64,000 nucleotides of DNA from M2408 sp040386975 (GCA_040386975.1 JAZKEO010000034.1:1-64000), one strand, 5' to 3'; numbered from the stretch's first letter, positions 43,211-52,314 are shown. The notes: generated from the sequence alone by a model not told the origin. Program-made: numbers and translations.

Positions 43211-45760
43211 TTAATGTTTAACAATGAATCTTACACAAGAATTTTCATTTCTTAACATGTAAATACCATTTTTCAATTCAGCAGTTGAAACGAAATTCCC
43301 TTTTCCTGTCAGTATTTCTTGACCTAAATAATTCAAAATAGTAAATTCAGCTAAGTATTCAGAAAAATTTAATGTTTCATTTGCTGGATTAGGATAAATT
43401 GTGAAATTAAGCTTATTGGATTCGTTTTTTTTGATTCCTAAACTTAAATTTGTTGTTCCCATTCTAAATCCATTCCCAAAAGTTGAAACCCAAACTTCAT
43501 TTAAATTGTATGGATTGAAAAATACTTTTTGTGGTCTTCTGAATGGAAAAGAACTTACGGGAGTTATAGCAAAGGAGTTTGAATTGGTATTTGTTGCATA
43601 CAACAAGCCTTTGTTCTCCGTGCAAATATATACTTCATTTGGAAGAGTTGGATGAAAAGTCCCCGACAAAACCGCTTGATTGTAAACATTTGTCCAATTA
43701 ACTCCTCTATCTGTTGTGCGATAAACACCAGGAGCAGATTGCACTTGATTAATAGATTTTGCTCCTACAAACGCAAGCCAAGTATTTTGTGTTACATCAT
43801 TTGGATCTATTTCAACATTGACAGCTTCAATTTGCATAAAACTTGGATTATTATCGAACCAAGTTAAACCACCATCATTACTGTAAAAAACACCTGAACT
43901 AGCTGTGTAAGTTGCTGGACCAGAATTTGCTCCATTTCTAGCTCCATAAACAGCAATTAATCCACCATCATTTAAAACTTTAATTTGTAAAGCTCTTCCT
44001 TCTGTTCTTGGAGGAGAAGTTAAGCGTGTCCAAACTTGAGAATTATTTATAACATCAGTACAATGATATACACCGCCATTTCCGCCTATAACATCTAAAA
44101 CGGTTGCATACATTCCGTTTGTTGTAGAATTTGGGTCTAAAGCTATCGAAGTGACTGCACTTTTAGAAAAATTATATAAACTACTCCAATTTTGACCATT
44201 ATCTGAGGAAACAGAAATTCTACCGCGAAATTGATTTACACGTGTATCTGTATAATCTCCATTTGAACCCGGTTGTTCTCCAGCTGCTGCATAAAGTAAA
44301 CCTGAATTTGAATCATAAACAGTCATATTGATGTCGTTAATTTTATTTGAATCCAAACCATTGATATCAAAACTCCATTTTTGTCCGCCATCAACAGTTC
44401 TTCTTGCCACAATATCATTGTATGAAGCAAAAATATGTGTTGGACTTGACCAATTCAACCAATAGGATGCTGTTGTCTCCAAACCAGTTGTTTTGTATTC
44501 TTTTGTTTGATCTAATAAAGTTGATGGTGTATTATCAAAATTAAAATCAGTGTAAATTTGTTGCCAATTTGTTCCAAAATCCGTACTTGAATGAGCCCAC
44601 ATTCCATCTCCAGAAATTATTCTTGAGGAATTATTTGGGTCAACTGCCAAGGCTAAAATATAATTTAATCCATTCCATTTAAATTTTGCAGTTGAAACAG
44701 TATGCGTTCCAGCCCAACCTGTAGTGAAATTATCGTTTGATTGATAAGTACCCGCATTTAAAAATGTATTAACAAACGAATTACCTCCGTCAATTGATTT
44801 GAAAATTGCTCCTAATTGTACAGGTGGATTACCCCCTAAATAGGTTGAATTTCCACCAATGTAAACAACCGAAGTATCGTTTGATGCTAATCCAAGCAAA
44901 TATCCTTTGTCAACCGATGGAAGAGGTAAATTATTTCCAAGTGCTGTCCAAGTTGATTGATCTTGACTTAATTTATAGATTCCTTTGTAAGCTGTACAAT
45001 CTCTCCCTGAACTATTGTAAATGTTAGACAACAAATTTGCTTGAATTGTTACACAATAAAAAACCCATTTTCCACCTTCTTTTGCTCCCTTGAACGAAAT
45101 AATGTGTTCATCTGATGGTATGCCATTTGTTCCGGACAAAGAATTACTCCATGTTTGACCGCCATTTAAAGTGAAAATTAATGAATCATGGGAACATACA
45201 AAAATAGAATCTTTATTTTCAAAATAAACTCCCGCAACATGACCTCCATAAGTCCCTGGGTAAGTAAATAAAGTTGTAAAACTTCCTAAGATGTTTTCTG
45301 TGTTGCTAAAATAAATTTTATTTTGATCACTCAAAACCACTTGATCTGTATCGTGTGGGCTTGCAAATTGTTGATATGCTGAACCAGTACAAGGATTTGA
45401 AGTATTTATCCAAGTTTGACCACCATCGTAACTTTTTGAAGGAACATAAACACTTGGTTTATTTAAAATAAAAAGTTTTGTTTGACTTGAAGTATATTGT
45501 ACTTCGGATTTTAATTGTACCTGTAACTGCGTAAAAGGTGTCATGGTATAACTTTGTCCAAAATCACTTGAGCGAAATAAATTTGACATATCACATGTTA
45601 AATACAATTCGTTTTGATTGAAAGGGCTGATGCTAGCAGAAACAATCGCTCCACCTCCACCAACTCCTTTCGAAGTCCATGATGTTGGTTGAGAAAAAAT
45701 AAGAAAATTTATACACAAAAAGATTAGCGTAAAAATTTGAGTAAGTTGATTAGATTTCAT
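43211..45760 (-). CDS. Secreted BNR/GH74-like beta-propeller with T9SS sorting domain
   Basis: 849 residues with signal peptide (MKSNQLTQIFTLIFLCINFLIFSQ). Repeated sialidase/VPS10-type Asp-box text, S-x-D-x-G-x-x-W, is frequent: SYDGGQTWINTS, TLNGGQTWSNS, SIDGGNSFVNT, SSDNGQNWSSL, SNDGGLTWFD, TTDRGVNWTN. The opening WTSKGVGGGGAIVSASISPFNQNELYLTCD resembles the start of GH74 xyloglucanases and their non-catalytic relatives. The T9SS domain is near residue 787 (IYPNPANETLNFSEYLAEF). An ECF-type element is 32 nt upstream. Catalytic aspartates were not verified. Confidence 0.82.
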   Translation of the reverse strand: MKSNQLTQIFTLIFLCINFLIFSQPTSWTSKGVGGGGAIVSASISPFNQNELYLTCDMSNLFRSSDFGQSYTMTPFTQLQVQLKSEVQYTSSQTKLFILNKPSVYVPSKSYDGGQTWINTSNPCTGSAYQQFASPHDTDQVVLSDQNKIYFSNTENILGSFTTLFTYPGTYGGHVAGVYFENKDSIFVCSHDSLIFTLNGGQTWSNSLSGTNGIPSDEHIISFKGAKEGGKWVFYCVTIQANLLSNIYNSSGRDCTAYKGIYKLSQDQSTWTALGNNLPLPSVDKGYLLGLASNDTSVVYIGGNSTYLGGNPPVQLGAIFKSIDGGNSFVNTFLNAGTYQSNDNFTTGWAGTHTVSTAKFKWNGLNYILALAVDPNNSSRIISGDGMWAHSSTDFGTNWQQIYTDFNFDNTPSTLLDQTKEYKTTGLETTASYWLNWSSPTHIFASYNDIVARRTVDGGQKWSFDINGLDSNKINDINMTVYDSNSGLLYAAAGEQPGSNGDYTDTRVNQFRGRISVSSDNGQNWSSLYNFSKSAVTSIALDPNSTTNGMYATVLDVIGGNGGVYHCTDVINNSQVWTRLTSPPRTEGRALQIKVLNDGGLIAVYGARNGANSGPATYTASSGVFYSNDGGLTWFDNNPSFMQIEAVNVEIDPNDVTQNTWLAFVGAKSINQVQSAPGVYRTTDRGVNWTNVYNQAVLSGTFHPTLPNEVYICTENKGLLYATNTNSNSFAITPVSSFPFRRPQKVFFNPYNLNEVWVSTFGNGFRMGTTNLSLGIKKNESNKLNFTIYPNPANETLNFSEYLAEFTILNYLGQEILTGKGNFVSTAELKNGIYMLRNENSCVRFIVKH

Positions 45761-45791
45761 AATAATTCGTTTTAAATTGTTTTACAAATAG

Positions 45792-45823
45792 TTACACGTA
45801 AGTCAAAAAGAAAAGGTTGGGTT
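45792..45823 (-). promoter_or_regulatory. ECF-type promoter element, copy B
   Basis: On the minus strand: AACCCAACC (-35), CGTGTAA (-10), 16 nt between AACC and CGTG. It lies 32 nt upstream of the BNR/GH74-like gene. Confidence 0.72.
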
Positions 45824-45978
45824 GAGGAGAATTAAAAGTGAAGAATGAAGAGTTAAAATTTTATTTTGATTACGACGAATGACGTATTTCAAATTAGTTA
45901 AAGTTTAAATACTTTTGATTTAGATTAAAAGTGTAACCCACAAAGTAGTTTTTCGTTATCCAAATAAATCCAGAAGCC

Positions 45979-46863
45979 ATGAAGAAATTAAGCATCATTT
46001 CAGTTTTAACTTGTCTATTATTCGGCATTTTTGCATTTAATTATAAATCAAGTTTTTTTCAACAAGTCGAAACAATTACACTTAAAAAAGCAATCAAGGA
46101 CAAATTAGTAACAGCTAGTTTTGTAGCCAATGGAAGTTATTCAGGGAAATCACTTTCTTGTAACATTCAAAATTTGACTGGAAAATCTTACCGAATTCAG
46201 ATTCCTGAAGGTTCTTATTTCAAAGCTCCAAGTGCAGATGAACAAGATTTAATTGTACCTCAAGAAGCGTTTTTCGCTTTAAATACAAAAGAAAAAAAAT
46301 CAGTTTTATTAAATGGTTTTTGTTGTAACTTAAGTAATCATGCTCCAAAATCTGACGGAAAATTTGCATTAATTCCAAGCAAAGCACCTAAACAAATGCC
46401 TAAACTACTTGCTTTTTTGAAAGGTAAAAAATACGAAGATCATACTTTACAAGATGCGATTTGGGCTCTTACAAACGATTCTGAAGTTTCTAATGTTGAT
46501 GGAAAGGACGAAAAAGCAGTTGAAGCTTTAAGAAAAGAATTGTTCCTTTTAACAGCTCAAAAAGTAACATGGTATAAATCTCCACAGCAAACAACAGTAA
46601 ACGAAGATAGAACTATTAATCGCGAAACGGCTTCAATTTCAGGTGAGTTGAGCTACTTAACAAAAAAAGGAGCAAAAATCCATACGGAAGTTCACAGTCC
46701 TGAAGGTGAAGTAAAAATCAAAACTGAAGACAGAGTAAGTCAACTTTCTGGAGATTTATCTTTCCATTTCAAAGTTGAAGTAAAAGGCTGGAAAAAAGGA
46801 AAATACCAAGTAAAAGTAATTGAAGATTCAAAAGTAATTAAATCGTTTGATTTTAACGTTTAG
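45979..46863 (+). CDS. Secreted protein, unknown function
   Basis: 294 residues with signal peptide (MKKLSIISVLTCLLFGIFAFNYKS). The first domain (KDKLVTASFVANGSYSGKSLSCNIQNLTGKSYRIQIPEGSYFKAPS) looks like an Ig-fold. NGFCCNLSNHAPKS contains a vicinal cysteine pair. A helical middle (KLLAFLKGKKYEDHTLQDAIWALTNDSEVSNV) is followed by a C-terminal strand-rich domain (VHSPEGEVKIKTEDRV...VKVIEDSKVIKSFDFNV) resembling the end of FlgD-like sandwiches, but without the NP motif of T9SS sorting domains. No family assigned. Confidence 0.7.
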   Translation: MKKLSIISVLTCLLFGIFAFNYKSSFFQQVETITLKKAIKDKLVTASFVANGSYSGKSLSCNIQNLTGKSYRIQIPEGSYFKAPSADEQDLIVPQEAFFALNTKEKKSVLLNGFCCNLSNHAPKSDGKFALIPSKAPKQMPKLLAFLKGKKYEDHTLQDAIWALTNDSEVSNVDGKDEKAVEALRKELFLLTAQKVTWYKSPQQTTVNEDRTINRETASISGELSYLTKKGAKIHTEVHSPEGEVKIKTEDRVSQLSGDLSFHFKVEVKGWKKGKYQVKVIEDSKVIKSFDFNV

Positions 46864-46878
46864 TTTTAAATTAACCTT

Positions 46879-47997
46879 TCACTCATACGCAACGGCAATT
46901 ATAGCTGTTGCGTTTTTTATTTCAATCTGATTTGTCCCATTAAAAAGCAGACACGAAAAAGTAACATTTAGTTTCTTCGTTTTTTGTCCATTATCATTTA
47001 ACTCGTACTCTTCAATTGAATTTACTTTAAAATAACTCCTTAATGCTTGATTGTCATTTTTTGAAGTGTATGTGTTTCCTGCCGCATCAACCCATTCTAC
47101 AATAACATTTCCAAAATTATTCGGATTTGAAATTGGTGTTATTGTTGGCGTATATCTCGCCACACAATCGTTTGAATTTTGTGTTCGCACATTTTGCCTT
47201 CTTGTTTGTGTCAAACCATTCGCATCAGTAACTGTTAAAGAAACTGTGTAAGCACCTTCATTTGCATACGTATGATTAATAATTTCATTTGAGCTACTAT
47301 TCCCATCACCAAAATCCCATAAATAAGTGTAAGGCAGCTGACCTGAAGAACCACTTCCCGTAAAATTGATACTTGTACCAACAGGAACTGATGCCTGTAG
47401 ATTAGCTTCACAAAATTCGCCCACATTTCCTAAATTAATTGGATTACATAAATTACTTGTACAGCCACCATTAAAATTAACGTCGATACAATTTGAATAT
47501 TTCCCTGGACGCTTAAAGGTGTGACTTGGATTCGCTCCAATTAAATTTATCCCATCTCCAAATTGCCAATTTATGGCTGTAATCGCCGGACCAATTGTTT
47601 GTTGATTAAAAGCAACAGCATACCTTGAGGCTGTGCCCAAATTTGTTGCATAATTGTAATTTCCAAGATAAAAAGTACTATCCAAAACTGTTAGACTTGG
47701 AGTTGAAAAATTATAATCAATAAACTTTATTTCCAAAGTGTTTTCACAATAATCAATGCAATTAACAATTCTATATTGGGAACTATAAGTTTTCAAGCCG
47801 TTCGCATCTTCTGAAAATCCAGATTCCATATAATAATTATTTTTACCCGCAAAAATGGAAGTTTCGACACCATCAACTATTCCCGTAAAACTAAATATTG
47901 GAGTTTCTTCTGTTGGTTCTGGCAGCGGTTCTTTTTTACATGATGTAAAAATCAAGGTAAAAATTAAAAGTCCTAATATTTGAAAAAAATTTTTCAT
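46879..47997 (-). CDS. PKD-domain lipoprotein, third gene of the ECF sigma operon
   Basis: 372 residues. Lipobox FTSC with C20 (LIFTLIFTSCKKEP). Two PKD-type units: INWQFGDGINLIGANPSHTFKRPGKYSNCIDV and YLWDFGDGNSSSNEIINHTYANEGAYTVSLTVTD, each with the W-FGDG core. It is likely an outer-membrane lipoprotein exposed to ligand. It starts 1 nt after the upstream barrel gene, so it belongs to the sigma operon and may sense or receive the signal. The 3' end of the coding region contains the terminator hairpin of the convergent gene. Confidence 0.83.
   Translation of the reverse strand: MKNFFQILGLLIFTLIFTSCKKEPLPEPTEETPIFSFTGIVDGVETSIFAGKNNYYMESGFSEDANGLKTYSSQYRIVNCIDYCENTLEIKFIDYNFSTPSLTVLDSTFYLGNYNYATNLGTASRYAVAFNQQTIGPAITAINWQFGDGINLIGANPSHTFKRPGKYSNCIDVNFNGGCTSNLCNPINLGNVGEFCEANLQASVPVGTSINFTGSGSSGQLPYTYLWDFGDGNSSSNEIINHTYANEGAYTVSLTVTDANGLTQTRRQNVRTQNSNDCVARYTPTITPISNPNNFGNVIVEWVDAAGNTYTSKNDNQALRSYFKVNSIEEYELNDNGQKTKKLNVTFSCLLFNGTNQIEIKNATAIIAVAYE
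46888..46912 (+). terminator. Terminator of the gene at 45979-46863, inside the convergent coding end
   Basis: CGCAAC-ggc...gct-GTTGCG arms at 46888-46893 and 46907-46912 are followed by TTTTTT on the plus strand. The hairpin lies within the last codons of the PKD lipoprotein gene. Confidence 0.65.
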
Positions 47998-47998
47998 C

Positions 47999-49327
47999 TT
48001 ATTTAATTTTATAAATTACATTTAATTGAATGGTTTTGTTGTTTTCAGAATCTGAATTTTCTGTCCAAGAATCATCACGTACATCCAAAATACCGTACCT
48101 AAATGAAGTTCCTACAGCAATTCGCTTTCCTAAATCATACGAATAAGAAAGCGAGAATTGTAAATCAAAAGTATTTAATCCATGTCCATGTTTAAAAGAG
48201 GAAGAACTATTTTTTTCCATTTCTCTTAAGCTTGTTTTTTCTTGAGTACTCAACTCACTTTTATTCGCAATTAAAATTGTTGGGTTGATTCCAAAACCAA
48301 GATTAGATTTATTCCATTTTCTTGAAATTTCAATTGGAATGGTCACATAATGCAGTTTTTGTTGAGAAATACTCGTTATTATATCTCTATACCCAAAATC
48401 ATAAGTTCTTTGCACAATTTGTTTCTCAAAATTTAAGTTTGCAACTTGGTAATATCCAAAACCTGAAATCAATGACCAAACAGGAGAAAAACGGTATTTC
48501 ATTGTTGCTGAAATATAAGGACTAAATGAATTTCCATCATTTTTTGAAAAACCAAGATTGAAATGTGCTCCAAAACTAGCGTAAAAAGAAAATCCTTTTT
48601 CAAAAATTTCATCTTTATTTTTAGTTGCACTTACTGTATCAACCTTAATTACTTCTTGTTTTTCTACAATAGAATTAGCAGTAGAATCCTTTTTTATCTG
48701 AGAAATAGAATCATTGATAATCGTCAATTTAGCGATTGAATCTTGAGTTTTCACTTCTTTTTCTTTCATTCTAAGTTCTTCTTTAGCTAAAGTATTATCA
48801 ATAATCGTTTCTTTTACTATTTCAACAACAGAATTATCTTCTTGCTCTGCTTTAAAAACCTTTTTGACATTTTGATTCTTTTTAACTTTTACAGTTAAAT
48901 TCGATTTACTTTCTTTTACAAATTTCACTTCATCTGTTTTATCAGAATTAGATTTTTCTGAACTCGCTTTATTTTCTGCTACTAATTTTGGGGTCTTACT
49001 TTGATTTTGGTCTTCACCAGTCTTGCTTAATTCTTGTTTCCCATTTTTTAGATTCTTACTTTTTCCCTGCGTTAACGCTTGGTCTTCATCAGCTTTCGCT
49101 GGATCTTCTTTAGATGTCAAAATATACCACGTAAATGGAATAATTATCACCAAAGCAGTAATAAATCCACTAAAAAATATCCAAAAGAATCCTCTTCGCT
49201 TCTTTTTTTCTTCAGCAGCGATAATCATTTCCTCCATTCGTGCCCACTTGTCTTCTTCGAAAGGAAATGCACTTTCATCAGAAAGTTTATTCTTTATAAA
49301 ATCGTCAAACTCTTGCTCACTTTTCAT
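47999..49327 (-). CDS. Transmembrane regulator with outer-membrane-type beta-barrel domain (candidate anti-sigma factor)
   Basis: 442 residues. Cytoplasmic N terminus 1-46 with the small acidic/helical pattern FDDFIKNKLSDESAFPFEEDKWARMEEMI seen in proteins encoded after ECF sigma genes in this phylum. TM helix 47-70. A long charged, coil-like periplasmic linker (about 75-240, rich in K, E, S, T). The C-terminal domain (about 245-442) has barrel strands (FSFYASFGAHFNLGFS, YISATMKYRFSPVWSLISGFGYYQVANL, IQLNVIYKIK) like PorT/OmpA-type barrels. It overlaps the sigma gene by 4 nt. One chain may span inner membrane, periplasm and outer membrane. The anti-sigma role is inferred from context. Confidence 0.72.
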   Translation of the reverse strand: MKSEQEFDDFIKNKLSDESAFPFEEDKWARMEEMIIAAEEKKKRRGFFWIFFSGFITALVIIIPFTWYILTSKEDPAKADEDQALTQGKSKNLKNGKQELSKTGEDQNQSKTPKLVAENKASSEKSNSDKTDEVKFVKESKSNLTVKVKKNQNVKKVFKAEQEDNSVVEIVKETIIDNTLAKEELRMKEKEVKTQDSIAKLTIINDSISQIKKDSTANSIVEKQEVIKVDTVSATKNKDEIFEKGFSFYASFGAHFNLGFSKNDGNSFSPYISATMKYRFSPVWSLISGFGYYQVANLNFEKQIVQRTYDFGYRDIITSISQQKLHYVTIPIEISRKWNKSNLGFGINPTILIANKSELSTQEKTSLREMEKNSSSSFKHGHGLNTFDLQFSLSYSYDLGKRIAVGTSFRYGILDVRDDSWTENSDSENNKTIQLNVIYKIK

Positions 49328-49890
49328 CTTATATCTGAGATTTTCATTGTTCCTACTAAATTTTGTAGCGATTCTTGTAATTTTTGTCTCGAAAAATTAA
49401 CATGCCACTTGGATGTTCCTTCTGAAATATTAAGTAAATCAGCAATCTCTTTATGCGAATAGCCATCAACAACAAAAAGATTAAAAACCTTTTTACTCAC
49501 ATTTGGCAACAATTCAATACATTTTTGAATTTCTTCTAAATTGAGATTATCAATCGCCTCATTTACTTCAAAGGAAACAACTGAATCGAAATGATTTTCC
49601 ACATAATTAATACTTTCATTATGCTTAATATTTTTTCGATGCTCATCAATAATTGTATTAATCAAAACTCGTCGCATCCAAACTGCAAATGGAATCTTTG
49701 GCTGATACTTATCGAGATTTGTCAAAATTTTCATGTAACCTAAATTTAATAAATCATCTGCTTCATAATTTGAATTAGCATAACGCCTGCAAATAGCCAT
49801 CAAAAAGCTATATGACTGCTTATAAAGCTCATATTGTGCCTTTCTCTCTTTATTTAAACAAGATGTTATTAATTCTAAATCGATGTTCAT
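49324..49890 (-). CDS. ECF-type RNA polymerase sigma factor
   Basis: 188 residues. Region 2 (YELYKQSYSFLMAICRRYANSNYEADDLLNLGYMKILTNLDKYQPKIPFAVWMRRVLINTIIDEHRK) and region 4 (LPNVSKKVFNLFVVDGYSHKEIADLLNISEGTSKWHVNFSRQKLQ) are both present, with no region 3, which makes it ECF class. First gene of the operon with the TM-barrel protein (4-nt overlap) and the PKD lipoprotein. The 32-bp element just upstream (49909-49940) resembles those ahead of two T9SS cargo genes, suggesting autoregulation and a small regulon. Confidence 0.93.
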   Translation of the reverse strand: MNIDLELITSCLNKERKAQYELYKQSYSFLMAICRRYANSNYEADDLLNLGYMKILTNLDKYQPKIPFAVWMRRVLINTIIDEHRKNIKHNESINYVENHFDSVVSFEVNEAIDNLNLEEIQKCIELLPNVSKKVFNLFVVDGYSHKEIADLLNISEGTSKWHVNFSRQKLQESLQNLVGTMKISDIR

Positions 49891-49908
49891 AATTTATTTT
49901 CTACCAGC

Positions 49909-49940
49909 TTACACGGAAGTCAAATCAAAAAGGTTGGGTA
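49909..49940 (-). promoter_or_regulatory. ECF-type promoter element, copy C (sigma operon)
   Basis: On the minus strand: ACCCAACC (-35), TTTGACTT, CCGTGTAA (-10), with the same 32-nt length as copies A and B; 27 of 32 positions match copy B. It lies 19 nt upstream of the sigma factor ATG. Confidence 0.72.
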
Positions 49941-50088
49941 AGCAGAAAATTAGTTTAAAATTTGAAGCTAAAAATAAGCAAAAAACCACTTCGATTACTT
50001 TTAATCGTATTTAACTGCTTCAAAATTTGATGATTCCATAAAGCAAAACTCAATTTTTTATTTAAATTTGAAAACTAATTTAACTTCA

Positions 50089-50712
50089 ATGAAAAAAATA
50101 GCTCTCCGCCGAGGTGGAATTTTACTTACTTTTATACTTCTCAGTTTTACTTCTTTCTCACAATTGATTGAAAGCGATGGAATTTTTCACTTTAAAGTTG
50201 ACTCGGCAAATTATCAAAACTTTTCTCTTGGAGCAGAATGGCTTGTTCACGAACGAATTGGCTTAAATTATAATTTTGATTTTGTACATCGTGACGATAA
50301 ACTTTATCATTTACATTCATCAGCTGGTCTAGTTGCTGGTCCACCATTAATTGGACTTGGAATCATTTCTTACTTAGTAAATGGAAATTTGGCTGAAGAT
50401 GGTAATTTAGGTGGATTGGGAATTGTTGGAGGACTATTGCTATTAATTTTACCTGAAGGAGTAAGTTATCACCTACCAATCAAATACAATTATGATTTAT
50501 CTGCTTATGCTAATGTTTTGGGAGTAGATTTTGTCAAAAACAATAAACCAGGAGTTGATAAAGGCTACTTAAGATACGCCCCTACATTTGGTGCAAAATT
50601 CTCATACTGGAATCCAAAAAACTTTACTATATTTAGTTTTGTTGAAACAAGAAAAACAGCAGCAATGGGCTGGAGTTTGGGCGCAGGTTTGGGTTTTGGA
50701 AAGACGTTTTAA
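50089..50712 (+). CDS. Secreted or outer-membrane protein, unknown function
   Basis: About 207 residues from ATG 50089; a longer frame opens with TTG at 50068, but the ATG gives a clean signal peptide (MKKIALRRGGILLTFILLSFTSFSQ). Beta-rich text (FSLGAEWLVHERIGLNYNFDFVHRDD; YAPTFGAKFSYWNPKNFTIFSFVETRKTAAMGWSLGAGLGFGKTF) suggests a small barrel. A glycine/leucine-rich hydrophobic hairpin in the middle (GLIGLG...GGLLLLILPEG) is unusual for a barrel. Family not recognised. Confidence 0.7.
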   Translation: MKKIALRRGGILLTFILLSFTSFSQLIESDGIFHFKVDSANYQNFSLGAEWLVHERIGLNYNFDFVHRDDKLYHLHSSAGLVAGPPLIGLGIISYLVNGNLAEDGNLGGLGIVGGLLLLILPEGVSYHLPIKYNYDLSAYANVLGVDFVKNNKPGVDKGYLRYAPTFGAKFSYWNPKNFTIFSFVETRKTAAMGWSLGAGLGFGKTF

Positions 50713-50761
50713 TAAGTTAAAAAAACACTCATAACTTCTAACTACAAACTCCTAACTAAAT

Positions 50762-52162
50762 TTAAACTCCTACTTTAATCAAGGCTTTAATTTCTCCAAT
50801 AAACTTTTCAGCAAACGCATTTGCACTCGCTTCTGTTCTACTTTCAGAATAAATTCGAATAATTGGCTCTGTATTACTTTTTCTCAAATGAACCCATTCT
50901 GCTCCGATGTAAATTTTCACACCATCTGTAGTGTCAACTTCTTCATTTGAAAATTTATCAGCAATTTGAGCTAAAATTTCGTCCACATTAATTTCTGGCG
51001 TTAACTCAATTTTATTCTTCGAAATAACATATTTTGGATAAGAATCGCGCAATTCAGAAACTGTCATCTTAGATTTTGCTAAATGAGTCAAAAACAAAGC
51101 TATTCCAACCAAAGAATCTCTTCCGTAATGTGATTCTGGATAAATAATTCCTCCATTTCCTTCACCACCAATAACAGCATTTACAGCTTTCATTTTCTCA
51201 ACAACATTCACTTCACCGACAGCTGCAGCGAAATAAGATAATCCTTTTTCTTCCGTAACATCTCTCAATGCACGTGTCGAAGAAAGGTTTGAAACTGTTG
51301 CTCCAGGAGTGTTTTTCAACACATAATCCGCACAAGCAACCAAGGTATATTCTTCGCCAAACATGGATCCATCCTCACAAACTAAAGCCAAACGGTCAAC
51401 ATCTGGATCAACCGTAATTCCTACATCTGCACCAACTTCTTTGATTTTATCAGATAAATCTGTTAAATGTTCCGGTAAAGGTTCAGGATTGTGTGGGAAA
51501 TGTCCCGTTGGTTCGCAGTATAATTCTGTAATTTGAGTAACGCCTAATGCTTCCAACAGAGCTGGAACAAATATTCCTCCAGTTGAATTCACCGCGTCAA
51601 CAACCACTTTAAAATTAGCTTTTTTAATTGCTTCTTTGTCAACCAAAGCTAAATTTAAAACAGCATCTATGTGTTTTTTTAAATACGTATCGTTTTCAGT
51701 GATTTTACCTAAATCATCTACTTCTGCGAAAGAAAAAGATTCCGATTCAGCTATTTCGAGTAAATTTTCTCCATCTTTAGCGGAAATAAATTCACCTTTT
51801 TCGTTTAATAATTTTAAAGCATTCCATTGTTTTGGATTGTGACTCGCAGTTAAAATAATTCCACCGTGAGCATTTTCCATCGGTACAGCAATTTCAACTG
51901 TTGGAGTTGTCGATAAACCCAAATTTATAACATCAATTCCTAAACCAATTAAAGTGGAAGAAACCAAGTCAGAAATCATCTGACCAGACAAACGTGCATC
52001 ACGTCCAATAACAACTTTAAGATTTTTTTGTAAGGAGTTTCTTTCTTTCAACCATGTTCCGTAAGCAGAAGCAAATTTTACGGCGTCGATTGGGGTTAAG
52101 CCTTGATCGACTTTCCCCCCAATCGTACCTCTTATTCCTGAAATAGATTTAATTAAAGGCAT
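50762..52162 (-). CDS. glmM: Phosphoglucosamine mutase
   Basis: 466 residues, alpha-D-phosphohexomutase fold. It converts glucosamine 6-phosphate to glucosamine 1-phosphate for UDP-GlcNAc, hence peptidoglycan. Phosphoserine S107 in ILTASHNPKQWNALK; metal loop DPDVDR (252-257); sugar loop GGEGNGGIIYP; phosphate loop RKSNTEPIIRIYSE near the C terminus. The Bacteroidota form differs in length from E. coli GlmM (445) and could also handle phosphomannose, but GEGNGG plus the overall motifs favour GlmM. Confidence 0.85.
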   Translation of the reverse strand: MPLIKSISGIRGTIGGKVDQGLTPIDAVKFASAYGTWLKERNSLQKNLKVVIGRDARLSGQMISDLVSSTLIGLGIDVINLGLSTTPTVEIAVPMENAHGGIILTASHNPKQWNALKLLNEKGEFISAKDGENLLEIAESESFSFAEVDDLGKITENDTYLKKHIDAVLNLALVDKEAIKKANFKVVVDAVNSTGGIFVPALLEALGVTQITELYCEPTGHFPHNPEPLPEHLTDLSDKIKEVGADVGITVDPDVDRLALVCEDGSMFGEEYTLVACADYVLKNTPGATVSNLSSTRALRDVTEEKGLSYFAAAVGEVNVVEKMKAVNAVIGGEGNGGIIYPESHYGRDSLVGIALFLTHLAKSKMTVSELRDSYPKYVISKNKIELTPEINVDEILAQIADKFSNEEVDTTDGVKIYIGAEWVHLRKSNTEPIIRIYSESRTEASANAFAEKFIGEIKALIKVGV

Positions 52163-52314
52163 AGTAATAGATGAAATTTTTTAACTATAAATTGTAATTT
52201 AAAATAGTATACCCTTAAGACAGGAAAAAAAGAAAAAACCCCTAAAAGAAATTGACTTTTTTTCAAAATATTTTAAATTAATTTATAATTATTTGATTAT
52301 TAACTGATTGTAAA

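Noticed and set aside
45905..45955. ECF-like element before the plus-strand gene at 45979 (TTTTGATTTAG...AAGTGTAACCC)
   Set aside because: It resembles part of copy C, but the -35 CCAAC is missing and the -10 reads AGTGTAA instead of CGTGTAA, so it is not counted in the regulon.
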